In this document: positions 54,701-64,000 of the stretch, piece by piece | How the letters are laid out: every line of letters begins with the position of its first letter | How positions within the stretch are numbered: the stretch's first letter is position 1 | Assembly (NCBI GenBank): GCA_034620365.1 | Contig: JAQGEQ010000177.1 | Span: forward strand, 186,001 to 250,000 | Reading direction: 5' to 3' | Origin: Pegea sp. RAD2-039 | Taxonomy: Eukaryota > Chordata > Thaliacea > Salpida > Salpidae | DNA: 64,000 bases | Made by a program: the position numbers and the translations under genes | Notes under the pieces: generated by a model | Database searches by the model: none | Seen by the model: the letters and a program-made list of their open reading frames with translations, nothing else | Told to the model about the DNA's origin: nothing

Positions 54701-54903
54701 AGATGACCTTTTCACCTGATATGTCGTATGTGGCTTCTGGTGATGGAGATGGAAAAGTGTTCATCTGGGATTGGAAAACTACAAAACTGTTCAGTAAATT
54801 TCAGGCTCATGATAATGTTTGTATCGGATGTATTTGGCATCCTCACGAAACTTCTAAGCTCATCACTAGTGGTTGGGACGGTCAGATTAAATTGTGGGAT
54901 TAA
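51789..54903 (+). CDS. CDC40: Pre-mRNA-processing factor 17 (WD-repeat, CDC40)
   Basis: Spliceosome component needed for the second catalytic step. Exons: 51789-51938, 52173-52265, 52396-52522, 52616-52666, 53278-53846, 53896-54043, 54091-54206, 54255-54388, 54450-54627, 54682-54903, giving 595 aa. The N-terminal part has conserved blocks [53 protein letters not shown] and [16 protein letters not shown]. The C-terminal half is a seven-blade WD40 propeller ([51 protein letters not shown], and C-terminal [10 protein letters not shown]). The start is the first in-frame ATG after an acceptor two bases upstream. Intron 9 carries two TGACGTCA palindromes and intron 7 a CTCF-like motif. The junction 52666/53278 keeps frame, but a small extra exon there cannot be excluded. 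Confidence 0.96.
53117..53190. repeat. Dispersed repeat copy in CDC40 intron 4
   Basis: Aligns over about 75 nt with the hairpin repeat at 18698-18785: TTGTAAAAACT, then CGACCAAC, CTTGTC and GTTGTTGAAG in the same order. It lies wholly inside the intron between exons 4 and 5. Confidence 0.45.
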
Positions 54904-57898
54904 ACGTTTCAATTTTTATAAATATGAATCGTAATTTTGATGTAATGGCTTTTTAACATTTGCTTTGAAATAAAAGACGCGATTTTGAGTGATTCCATTA
55001 GTTACTTGAAATTTAGAATTCAAAATTGAAGAATTGATCAATTTGTTGTTTAAGCAAATCTATGAAATACACTATAAAGTAATGATTAATTTCTAGAGAC
55101 TAATTTTTTATGATTTTATCAAACTGTAATCTATTTATCAATATATTGTAAAGTGTTTAAAGATTTAATATTTAAAATTGTAACTTGTCAAATCTTTGTA
55201 AATGGTTGCTGGGAGTTCAGACACATTAGAAAAAGTTTTCCGAGTTCAAAGTTAGTTAAAAAATCTTTTCAATTGCTCAAAAAACACTAGACATCATTAA
55301 CTACTAATGTTGTGTATAAGTTTTTTGGAAAGTTTATGTTAAAATGAATTTTATAAATGATAAAATAAATAGGTTCATATTTATAAAATGCACTGATTAG
55401 ACAAAAATAATTTTAAAACCCACAAACTCTAGACTTTTTATTTTTACCCAACTATATATACAGCTACAAGTGATAGATAATGTGTAAAAAGAAAGGAGAG
55501 CTGGTTAGCACTCCCCTTGATAAGGACGGAAGAATTGACCTCAAAGTCTTTTCACACATGTAGGGTATGGCACATACCCACAAGTTTTTTTTAGTAGTTA
55601 TTTTTGTTGATTTGTTTTATTTATTTAGAATGTATTTTATGAGTCAAAATAGAGTTACACTACTAAAACTAAAAAATATTTTTCTAGGAAGTGGTTGTTT
55701 TTAGATTTAAAAAAACTATATTTAATAGAATCTTATAATCCTTCTGATTTTTGTAAAACAAATTTAAATCTGTTTCAATATTTAGATACAAAAATAGATT
55801 TCTTCTTACTACTCAAAGTAAAAAGTAAATTATATAGTTTCATGACTATAATGTACAACTATTTAAATCACTACAGTAGAATTAGAAACATTTAGTTTAA
55901 CAATTTTTGCAAATAAGATTCAGAAATATACAAAAAATAAATCGACAAATAAAAAATAAAATGAAAAAGTTTGGTTAGAGCACCAATCAGCTGACTCTAC
56001 TTCCTACCTTCTCTTGTTTTTCAATTATTTATGAAGTAATTCTTTTTAGTCGATGATGACGACTTAACAAATAAAAGGCTCAGAAGAAATATTTATTTTC
56101 AATAGAGAAGTTGTTATTTTGTTGCTCTATCTATTTAGTAATTACTTGAATAGCCTGAAGTTTAATTCTTTAATGAGTTTTAATAATTTTGAAACTAAAC
56201 AAATTCGAAAACAGTTAAGATGTATTTTTTTCTCTTTTTCTATATTTAATTATAGTTTAGAAGCTAAGGTGCAAAATTCACTGTTTTGCATTTGACTTGA
56301 ACAACTTTTCAGCTTTTATGACAAGTAACAATATTCTTGAAGAAGAAAATCTGTAAAAAAGTTTTTGAAAGTTGAACGGATTTTTAAAATAACTTTTACT
56401 ATTTATCTAAAATATTTGACAAATTTTTACACAAACTTACAATATATTTTACTATTTGTATAACGATTAATGCTGAAACCTGATTGTAAAAGTAATTTTC
56501 TGTTGAAACGGAATACGAATTTGAAAATATATTTTAATTATTTTAATACCAGTTTTATTCTAGGTTAAGGTGTTTGTTCATGTTATTTTTTGTTATTTTG
56601 TGTAAACTGATATATTTTCAATTGTTTAGTTTCAACCTTCGGCTTTCTATTTTAGTGTTTTCTAAGATGATCAAAATTTATAATTCTTTTACTTCCATTT
56701 TTTATCTTAAATAATTACAATTTAATTAGCTCATAATTTGTCTGACTACACAAAGAAGCAACAATTGTTCATTTTAAAACGTCAAAAAATTGTTTGAAAG
56801 TTTTTAGGTTGTATAAACTAACTTGTAAAAACTGATTAAGCCTCCAACTAACTAACCCGGAATCAAACAGAGTTTAAAGACAACCAAAACATTTGTCTGA
56901 TTGAAAACACCGAAAAAAATAAGTCTGACCGAAATGAAAGTTCTAAGCAACGTTCTCAGTCAGCTGGTAAATTACAAAGTCATAAATCATTTAAATGATT
57001 AGATTTTAAAATTATTAGATTCTAGAAAAAAAAATTCATCAAAATTTTTAAAGAAAGTTCGTCAAATTTTCAAATTGTTTTAATATCTAATTAGTTGTAA
57101 GTATTTTTAAATAGTTTTAAAGTATTTCATTAAATGTCGAAATTTTTTAGTCGGGCAAAACATGTTTTTTTACTGCTTTTTATAAATACTGATATTTATG
57201 AGAAATTATGGTAAGTTATCCAAATAAACAGTGATTACTTAATCACAAAAAAAAAACAAGAGAAAAAACAAACAAGCTCACTTATATAACGTCAGAGGAT
57301 GATTATTGACATAACATAAATGTCTGGAAAACAAGATGAACTTGAATTATTGATTTTTATATTTTGCTGTTAAATTGACGTTTGAGTTAAAGTATATTGT
57401 TTGATATTATCATCTTATCTACCAAAGTTATATATTTAAAAACTTTATTTGATTATTTAGTGCAATATTATCATAAAATGTAAAATAGCTTTTAGATAGT
57501 TATTTAGTGAGTTTAAAATCATTTTATGTTTTTATTCTTTGGTATTAACAACCTTTTTGAGGTTATTCGTAAGATTTATTAATTGATGCCTTAATATTTA
57601 AAGTTTTTTTCTTGTTTTCTTTTAAAAATTAGAAGTTTTTTAGGAAACCCAGGCCCCGATTTTGAAAATTACTTGTTTGATAAAACCTTAACTTATTTTG
57701 TTACTTTTAAGAATCAGTTTAAATGGCTAATATAAAATGATAAGTTTACAAAATTAATTGTGAATTAATGTTTTAAAATAAAATACAATCTAAACATGAA
57801 GTTTAAAAGTGATAAGAAATTTCAGTGTCTTTCAATTTAGTTCCATCAATTGATGAGTAGGTAATTAAATTAGATGAAACAGAACTTAACAAATCAAG
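54904..57898. other. Intergenic region between CDC40 and SSUH2
   Basis: A polyadenylation signal AATAAA at 54969-54974 lies 66 nt after the CDC40 stop. The rest is AT-rich and stop-rich; a 66-codon ORF near 55695 is low-complexity and not credible. A partial relative of the hairpin repeat lies near 56820. Just before SSUH2, a pyrimidine-rich acceptor ends in AG at 57839-57840. Confidence 0.55.
54969..54974 (+). terminator. CDC40 polyadenylation signal
   Basis: Canonical AATAAA 66 nt downstream of the CDC40 stop codon, the first one met after the gene. Confidence 0.7.
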
Positions 57899-60893
57899 AT
57901 GGCAACTCTTTTTAACGGCGGCTGTGCAAAGCCACCTTCATATGCTCAAGTGTTGGCCGAAAAATACGGTTTATCTCAAAGACCCTCAACGTCTTCGGAA
58001 GGATTTTCAGACTATCACGAGAGTAGCGATCAGCAAGAAGATGAGGAAATGAATTTTCAATATGATTTTGAAAATAATAATGAGATTTTACGAGACACAA
58101 GCGTGATAGATACTAACGAAGCAATATTTATACAAAGATGTATAAAGTAATAAGTTTAATATTTATTCATTTAACTGCTTTTGTTTTAAAACATTTTCAT
58201 TATTTCACATTTTTGTCAAAGTTTGGTGCATCGGAGCAATAAGACTATATTAAAGTCGTTCTTCAAAAGAACTAAATTACTCGGCTGGGAAGAGTTTTCT
58301 AAGCATCACTGCATCATAACTGAAATCCAACAATCTTGTGTGCTGAGGGTAAACTTGTTTAATCTTTGTGCTATAAAACAATTTATTAAATGTCTTGTCG
58401 AACGCAAACCACATAAGAAATCTATTTTTACCAAATCAACGACAAACGATCAAAAATATATTTTTAGAATATATTTGAAAATTGCTTTTTTATTCTAAAT
58501 ATGATTTAAACCTTTTAGAAGAAAAAATATTTTTTTCGACTTGACGACTTACCAAATTTTAGTTAAAGCCCAACTTTGAAAAAAAACAGTTTAAACAGTT
58601 TAATTATTCTCTTTAAGACCCTTTTGTCCCTTAAATGCATCTGTTTTTCTGTTTTTATTTTATTTTGGTGATTGAAAGAATATCCAAACCTAATTGTTTA
58701 GAGGAAGCAAAGAGACAGTGCTCTTCATTCAACTTAGTGACAAGCACCAAAATTCATCAAAGAAATTTTGGTTTTTAATCTTTAAACTGATCACTGATTA
58801 ACTTATTTTAGTGATTTGTTTTACTGATCTTGCACAAAATTGTAAGAAGAAGTTAACTTTTTAAGTAGCCTTAAGATAATTTCACTTGAAAGTTAGTTTA
58901 AACACTTTTACAGGTTTTTATCAAACGTTTATTACTCACCATCAAATCATCAAATTCAATATTTCTATAATTTCACAAAATATTACCAAATTATTGAAAT
59001 CTTTAAATAAATTTGATTTTAATATGTTCAAAACCTCTAAAATTTTCAATATCGATTTCTTTAAAGAGGTAATGGCTTGGTGGTCCATCCATAATTTAGT
59101 AACCACCAATGCTTTAAAGAATGTAAATGACTCTATCAGAGATATTTCAAGTAAAACAATCTAAAAATTCAACTTTCATTCATCAAATCAGATCTTATTT
59201 TTCAGCACAAACTCACATGCAAATGGAAGATCGGAGATTATTATTACAAAGAAAAGAATTTTTGTCAAATTTCAAATGTTGCTACTGATGTTGTGTCTTC
59301 AGATTCTAGAGGACAAACCACTTTTGATGTCCGAGAACTTCAACCTAATAGAAGTTATACAATCCCAGGAACAAGTGAAGTTGTCACGTGTCCTGAGTAA
59401 GCGTGTTTTTCGATTTTGTGCGCGATTAAACGCGATTTTGGAAACAGTAGTCGGGTTCGAGTTGGCAGCTTTATTTGAAGTTTAGGTGCAGAGAGGTTAC
59501 TCCTAAGAAATTAGTCGGTTTTCGTATAAATAAGCTTCAAACGTATTTTGTGGCCCGGGCTTTTAAAACTTAGTTATAATTGGTTGAGTTACTTAATTAA
59601 AAATCGTTTTTCTGTCAACTTAATTTCTGATTATTTTTGGTTTCATAACTAAAGCTAACTACTAAATTGAGTTTATTTTATTTTTTGCATCACTCTTCGT
59701 CACATCTAATTGTAATATCTTTTTACATTTTGATCTTTATTAAACACTAGTAATAATTTATGAGCTTTTTTTTCAGAGAGTTCCTTCAGTAATTACGAAA
59801 ATCTATTCATCAGCAGATTTTGATTTAAATTAAATAGTTTTTAAAACCACAAAAATTGCAGTTGTAATTAGCAGAAGAAAAATCTTACTTTCAATTCTTT
59901 TAATAATTCAAATAAAAACAAAATATTTTACTAAAAATGTGAAATAATTCAACTTTTTTAAAGTCTTCAAATCAAAAATCTTTATTTAAAGACACAGACA
60001 CGATTTTAACAAATTTTTGATAAATTTAGCTGCAGGATTATTTAAAGACTGTAAACTACTACAAATCTAATCAGATAATTTTCTTTCAGTTGTGATGGAA
60101 TTGGAACTTACAATTGTTTTTGTTGCGAAGGAGAGACAACAATTATATGCACTAAATGTGTTGGTGGTTACATACTTGTAAGTAATATCTGATAAAGATT
60201 AAAATCAATTTTAATTAATTAGAATTAATCAACAATGAATAATAAACTATTAAAATAATAAGTAATAATAAACAAACAAAAGTTTACATCAACTTTGCAG
60301 ATGACGGAAGAGGGTGAGATCAGATGCTTTGATTGTAATGGGAACGGAGCTATAAGGTTTTCATCTTCCCAAGATCATCACTCTTTCTAACTTAATTTAC
60401 AGATGTCCGAACTGCACAGGGAAAGGTTTCTTCAAATGCAATAGATGCCGGCAAATCGGGAAAGTTTTTCAGTACAAAAAGGTCAAAGTGACGTTGTGAG
60501 TTGAGATCTTGCATCTGAAAATCTTCATCTGAGAGACGTTTTGCAGGGAGAAAGAAGTAGAAACGGAATATGAGTGCTTTGAGCGAATCTTCCCGCGCAG
60601 TTTACTTGATTCTAGTCAAGGGAGCAAATATTCGCGAAAAGTTCGCCCAGAGATGCTTCAGGACATTCGAGAGCGCGAAACAACTGAACGCTATCTTGCT
60701 AAAGCGGTAGTGACATCATCACGTGACCATGACAACTTGATAAAATACGTGATGTTTGTTTTAAGAGCAGAAGAAGACGATTGAGATCATTCCGATCTCT
60801 AAGATCTGCTGTCTGACTGCTGAAGATCGACAGATATCTTACATCTTTTGGTTAGTTGGAAGGAAACCTTATCTCTACCACGTGGAAAATTAA
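57899..60893 (+). CDS. SSUH2: SSUH2-like protein with DnaJ-type CxxCxGxG repeats
   Basis: Homologue of vertebrate SSUH2, a protein with a DnaJ-like cysteine-rich centre. Exons: 57899-58146, 58222-58348, 59206-59396, 60090-60177, 60301-60356, 60403-60495, 60547-60706, 60771-60893, giving 361 aa. The N-terminus is acidic and Ser-rich (PPSYAQVLAEKYG). Then come CKWKIGDYYYKEKNF, a zinc-binding run of CxxC pairs (CTKC, CFDCNGNG, CPNCTGKG, CNRC), and a C-terminal region with KTIEIIPISKICCLT and YIFWLVGRKPYLYHVE. This matches the order in SSUH2: CxxC centre, then an ELIPV-like strand, then a V/I-Y-F/W-V-G near the end. Exons 2-3 are less certain by similarity, but phases agree throughout. The last exon can start at 60768 or 60771. 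Confidence 0.75.
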
Positions 60894-61713
60894 ACCAATC
60901 AGCGACAAGAACGAAGAATACGTGTAGTGTCCGGAACATCCGGGCCTCTACCAATCTTATAATTTTTTTTCTGCATGAATTTCGCCTGGTGAAAGTCTTA
61001 CCTCATTTTAACTAAATTTCTTTTGTGATGTCGCCTTCTGTGTGACGCTATTTCCTGTCAGATTCTATTTTCGAATAGTTAATGAGAAAAATCGGAATCT
61101 TGGTCGTAAATGGCTTTTTAATAATTTGAATATAATCGCTTTTAATTTGATAAAGAGTTAACATATATATTAAGGTCATAATAGTTAAAATGTTCAATCT
61201 TTTCGAATTACTTTTTGTAAATAAAACTTTTTATTGAATAACTTTGTACCAGCTTAAAGGTTACTTCCAATTTTGCGCAAAATAACTTGAAACCAAAAGT
61301 TTTAGCTGAATATAAATAAATCTTAGTTGTATTTACCAACCAATCGTCGGTTTAAATGGCGCAATAAGCACACCTTTATGACGTCATCAACAATGTTATT
61401 TAATATCGATTAGCAAAACGCTTAGAGCTTCCAGTGTTTGTATTTACCGCTAATTTTAGTTTTTACTGAAGCACAAAATCTTTCTTAAATATATACTGAG
61501 GACGTCATTGAAAGATGACTTCATTAACATATTTCTCTCTACATTTGAAGTCAATCGCAGAAATCTTTTATTGACTTGGAAAAAAACTAAAAGTCGAAAA
61601 GTGAAAAAGGTTTTATTTCAAATCACTAAAAAGCCAAAAAAGTCACTCCAATCTGCAGCATAAATAAAAGACAAAAAGAGAAACTGTTAAAAGTAACGAT
61701 CGCGTTTATGACG
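60894..61713. other. Convergent 3' region of SSUH2 and the 7TM gene
   Basis: The two genes point towards each other. A plus-strand AATAAA at 61220-61225 probably ends SSUH2, and a minus-strand AATAAA at 61612-61617 (97 nt after the stop) ends the receptor gene. TGACGTCA palindromes lie at 61379-61386 and 61709-61716, the latter overlapping the receptor stop region. Confidence 0.6.
61612..61617 (-). terminator. Polyadenylation signal of the 7TM gene
   Basis: AATAAA on the minus strand, 97 nt past the receptor stop codon. Confidence 0.6.
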
Positions 61714-62706
61714 TCACAAATTAGTCGATGAGCAAATGGGCTTTTGGGGACGACCTGAACTGGATGTTGTGATTTTGATCTCAGCTTTAAAAGGATGAAA
61801 TAAGTTTCGAAGAGCAAAGATAATTTGTGGAAAGTCCTCAAAACAAAAGATCAACGAAAGAACGGTAATAGTGAGGTTTGTATCAAACACGATACCTGGT
61901 AGCAAGGTGTTCATTCCATAAGTCGACTGTACAGCTTGCGCGACAAACAGCGATATGATGTCAGATGTTATACTCACAAAAGCTGTGATTGAAGCAAGTT
62001 TGATGAGATGTAGGAGACGTTGGCCCGTATATTTGCGTTGAAGGTCACTAGAGACGCTGTGATAGATAAGCAGCGGTCGAAATAAAAGAACAAACAGAGC
62101 TATTTGAGTAATGGTTGTAAAAATTGTGCAAATATAAAGCGGAGTCGACCCTAAATCTGCATGAAATCTGTAAGTACATCCATGCTCATTGACGTGGTTA
62201 TGACCAACAAAAAACATGATGTTTATTGCCACAAACCCGATGATGAATATTGGAGGAAGTGAGATGCTGATAGTGTTTATGAGGCGGGTGTTTAAATGAT
62301 TCATCAAAGGTTTTGAGTATAATATTCGTTGCCGAAACCAAAGAAAGAAGTAAGCGAGAGTTGTGGTGATAGCATAAAAAGATCTGTGCATAAAAGTGAT
62401 GATGAAACAGATCTTTTCTGCTTCCGGAGTGTGTGAAGCTGATCTTCTGAAGTTTAAAAGAGCTTGAGAGAATATGAGACGGAGAAAGAGCATTATTGGA
62501 CACAGAAGAGCTGCTGTCATAAGAGTTGTAGTTGCTCGAGGTTTTTGTAAGCTCCAAGCTTTTTTTCTGACTCCAAAGATTAGAAGAGAGATAAAAATCC
62601 AGAAAGAAAGAGTCATTAAAATGATGAGCACAATTTGGATGCCTAGAAAAAGGCTTGGAGACAAATTCGAGGAGTTGTCGTAAATCGTTACATTTGAAGA
62701 GTTCAT
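61714..62706 (-). CDS. Orphan seven-transmembrane receptor-like protein, intronless
   Basis: A single 330-codon exon. The extracellular N-terminus has several N-glycosylation sequons (NSSN, NVT, NSS). Seven hydrophobic segments lie at about 22-46, 58-82, 97-123, 144-170, 190-214, 235-257 and 266-290, and a Ser/Lys-rich tail follows. A Cys at the start of TM3 (near 98) and a Cys in the second outer loop (HGCTYR, near 177) match the class-A disulfide. The TM3 end reads FLWFRQRILY instead of DRY, and TM7 lacks NPxxY (FCFEDFPQI there), so class-A signalling motifs are missing. I cannot name the family; it may be a lineage-expanded orphan receptor, and a non-GPCR 7TM protein is possible. A leader-type acceptor (AG at 62721-62722) lies 14 nt before the ATG. 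Confidence 0.8.
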   Translation of the reverse strand: MNSSNVTIYDNSSNLSPSLFLGIQIVLIILMTLSFWIFISLLIFGVRKKAWSLQKPRATTTLMTAALLCPIMLFLRLIFSQALLNFRRSASHTPEAEKICFIITFMHRSFYAITTTLAYFFLWFRQRILYSKPLMNHLNTRLINTISISLPPIFIIGFVAINIMFFVGHNHVNEHGCTYRFHADLGSTPLYICTIFTTITQIALFVLLFRPLLIYHSVSSDLQRKYTGQRLLHLIKLASITAFVSITSDIISLFVAQAVQSTYGMNTLLPGIVFDTNLTITVLSLIFCFEDFPQIIFALRNLFHPFKAEIKITTSSSGRPQKPICSSTNL

Positions 62707-62722
62707 TTTAAAACAATTTTCT

Positions 62723-64000
62723 GTAAAAATAGAATTTTCTTAAAATATTTGGAAACACTGAAAAAGTTGAATCAAAAATTCTTTCTCTGCAGAATTTTTG
62801 AAACTTTGATAAAAGATTTCAAAAGAAAAAAAAAGAGAATTTCATTCTGGTCGATTTTACCTTATAAAATTTATTGATTGCAAAAACTTTTAAAGATAAT
62901 ATCCATCTATCTACAAAGTATTTTTAACCAACAAGCACAAGATTTGTCTGTTTGACAAAAACTAACAATTTTTTAACAAGTTTTTCTGGAATGTTCTGAA
63001 ATTATTCTAATAATTTTCAAAAAAAATTATTCAAATAACTTTTCTAAAATCTCAAAATCATAAAAAAGCTGAAACAAATGTTTAAGTGAAATTAGAAATA
63101 AAAAGTCTCTTGATTATTTCATCTTATGCAGCTATAAAAAAAGACGGAAAACAAAAAAAACTAAATTCAAAAAGTTGTTGATAAAAATATAGATAAAAAC
63201 GAACTACATGAGTTTAGAAAATATTAGAGTTTTTTTTTAATCTAAAAAAGTAATTAGGATGTTGCTGCTTTATACTTATAAATCTTTTGAACAAACGAAA
63301 TATTATTTTAACATAAAACTAGTTTTAACATTTTATTAAGTTTTTGTACTAATTAAAAATTCAAAAATATTTCTCTATATTTTTAGTTTTAATTAAATTT
63401 AGATTTTAAATTAAGAAATTTAAATTATTAATTTTTTTCGACTTTTTAGTTTAATATATTTTCAAAAAATCAAATTTCCGTATTTTAAAGGCAAAATAAC
63501 CTAAAAAAACTATTAATATTAAACTTACATATTAATACAAACAAAGAAATTTAATACAAAAGTACTTAAATTCGCAAATAAATTTCTAAATAAAGCTTGG
63601 ACAAAAATAAAGTAAAAAGCAGATGGTATCATTGGCTACTATTCTTAGAATCAAAATTGCAGTAAATTCAACGATGACGATTAGTTTGACGGCAAAATGT
63701 TATACTATAACCATGGGAAAGTTATAGTTTCATGCAATTGTCTATTAACAAAGCTTAGTAACCTGTCAGGACTGTCAAATTAAAATTTATTGTAAAATTT
63801 TGATAATTTGGTCTCAAAAACATTTCATTTAGTGACTGCTTTTGCAAATTTTCTACTTTTTAATCAGCTTGATCATCATCCTACAAGTAACTTAATGATG
63901 CTTGTTCATGACAGACCATTAGCATTATCTTAGTCTAGTCCTGATTTAAAGTGTAATTATACTTATCTGTAAATAAGATTTATATATTTTAAAATACTGA
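62723..64000. other. AT-rich flank, right end of window
   Basis: No ORF, repeat or signal stands out over the last 1.28 kb. The final 400 bases are slightly less AT-rich and might belong to the next locus. Confidence 0.5.

Noticed and set aside
58886..59164. 92-codon ORF as an SSUH2 exon
   Set aside because: Low-complexity (Ile, Lys, Asn, Phe) content without good splice sites; phases agree when exon 58348 joins 59206 directly.

Overview
The window reads as AT-rich (by eye about 70% A+T or more) nuclear DNA of an invertebrate animal, most likely a tunicate (ascidian-like). The reasons are intron-rich metazoan genes with many introns of only about 45-60 nt, a ZP-domain membrane protein, an SSUH2-like gene, and a splice-acceptor-like AG 1-60 nt before the start codon of every gene, as expected where mRNAs receive a trans-spliced leader. 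The species cannot be named from the sequence alone.

Eight protein-coding genes are supported. From left to right: PDPK1 kinase (+, 4105-8166, 5 exons); an unrecognised 284-residue membrane protein (-, 15826-17343, 5 exons); a POGLUT2/POGLUT3 protein O-glucosyltransferase (-, 19611-22470, 10 exons, with an apparent 1-nt frameshift in its signal peptide); a single-pass ZP-domain protein (-, 26384-31032, 8 exons); a UBR3-type E3 ubiquitin ligase (-, 38497-47870, 34 exons); the splicing factor CDC40/PRP17 (+, 51789-54903, 10 exons); an SSUH2-like protein (+, 57899-60893, 8 exons); and an intronless orphan seven-transmembrane receptor-like gene (-, 61714-62706). I rebuilt exons from GT/AG sites, reading frame and family similarity. 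In seven of the eight models the exon lengths sum to a whole number of codons. The exception is the glucosyltransferase, which is one base over.

The spaces between genes (8.2-15.8, 17.3-19.6, 22.5-26.4, 31.0-38.5, 47.9-51.8 and 54.9-57.9 kb) are very AT-rich with no credible ORFs. They hold a degenerate tandem array of about 215-nt units (14.4-15.45 kb), a possible dispersed hairpin-forming repeat, a probable retroelement integrase scrap (49.5 kb) and a few GC-richer islands of unknown role. Two short minisatellites sit in neighbouring UBR3 introns.

The genes do not form a pathway: they are ordinary neighbours in signalling (PDPK1), ER glycosylation (POGLUT), egg coat or matrix (ZP), ubiquitin ligation (UBR3) and splicing (CDC40). 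The most notable genome-scale signals are the strong excess of the palindrome TGACGTCA, concentrated in short UBR3 introns, repeated CTCF-like motifs beside genes, and the trans-splice-like acceptors.
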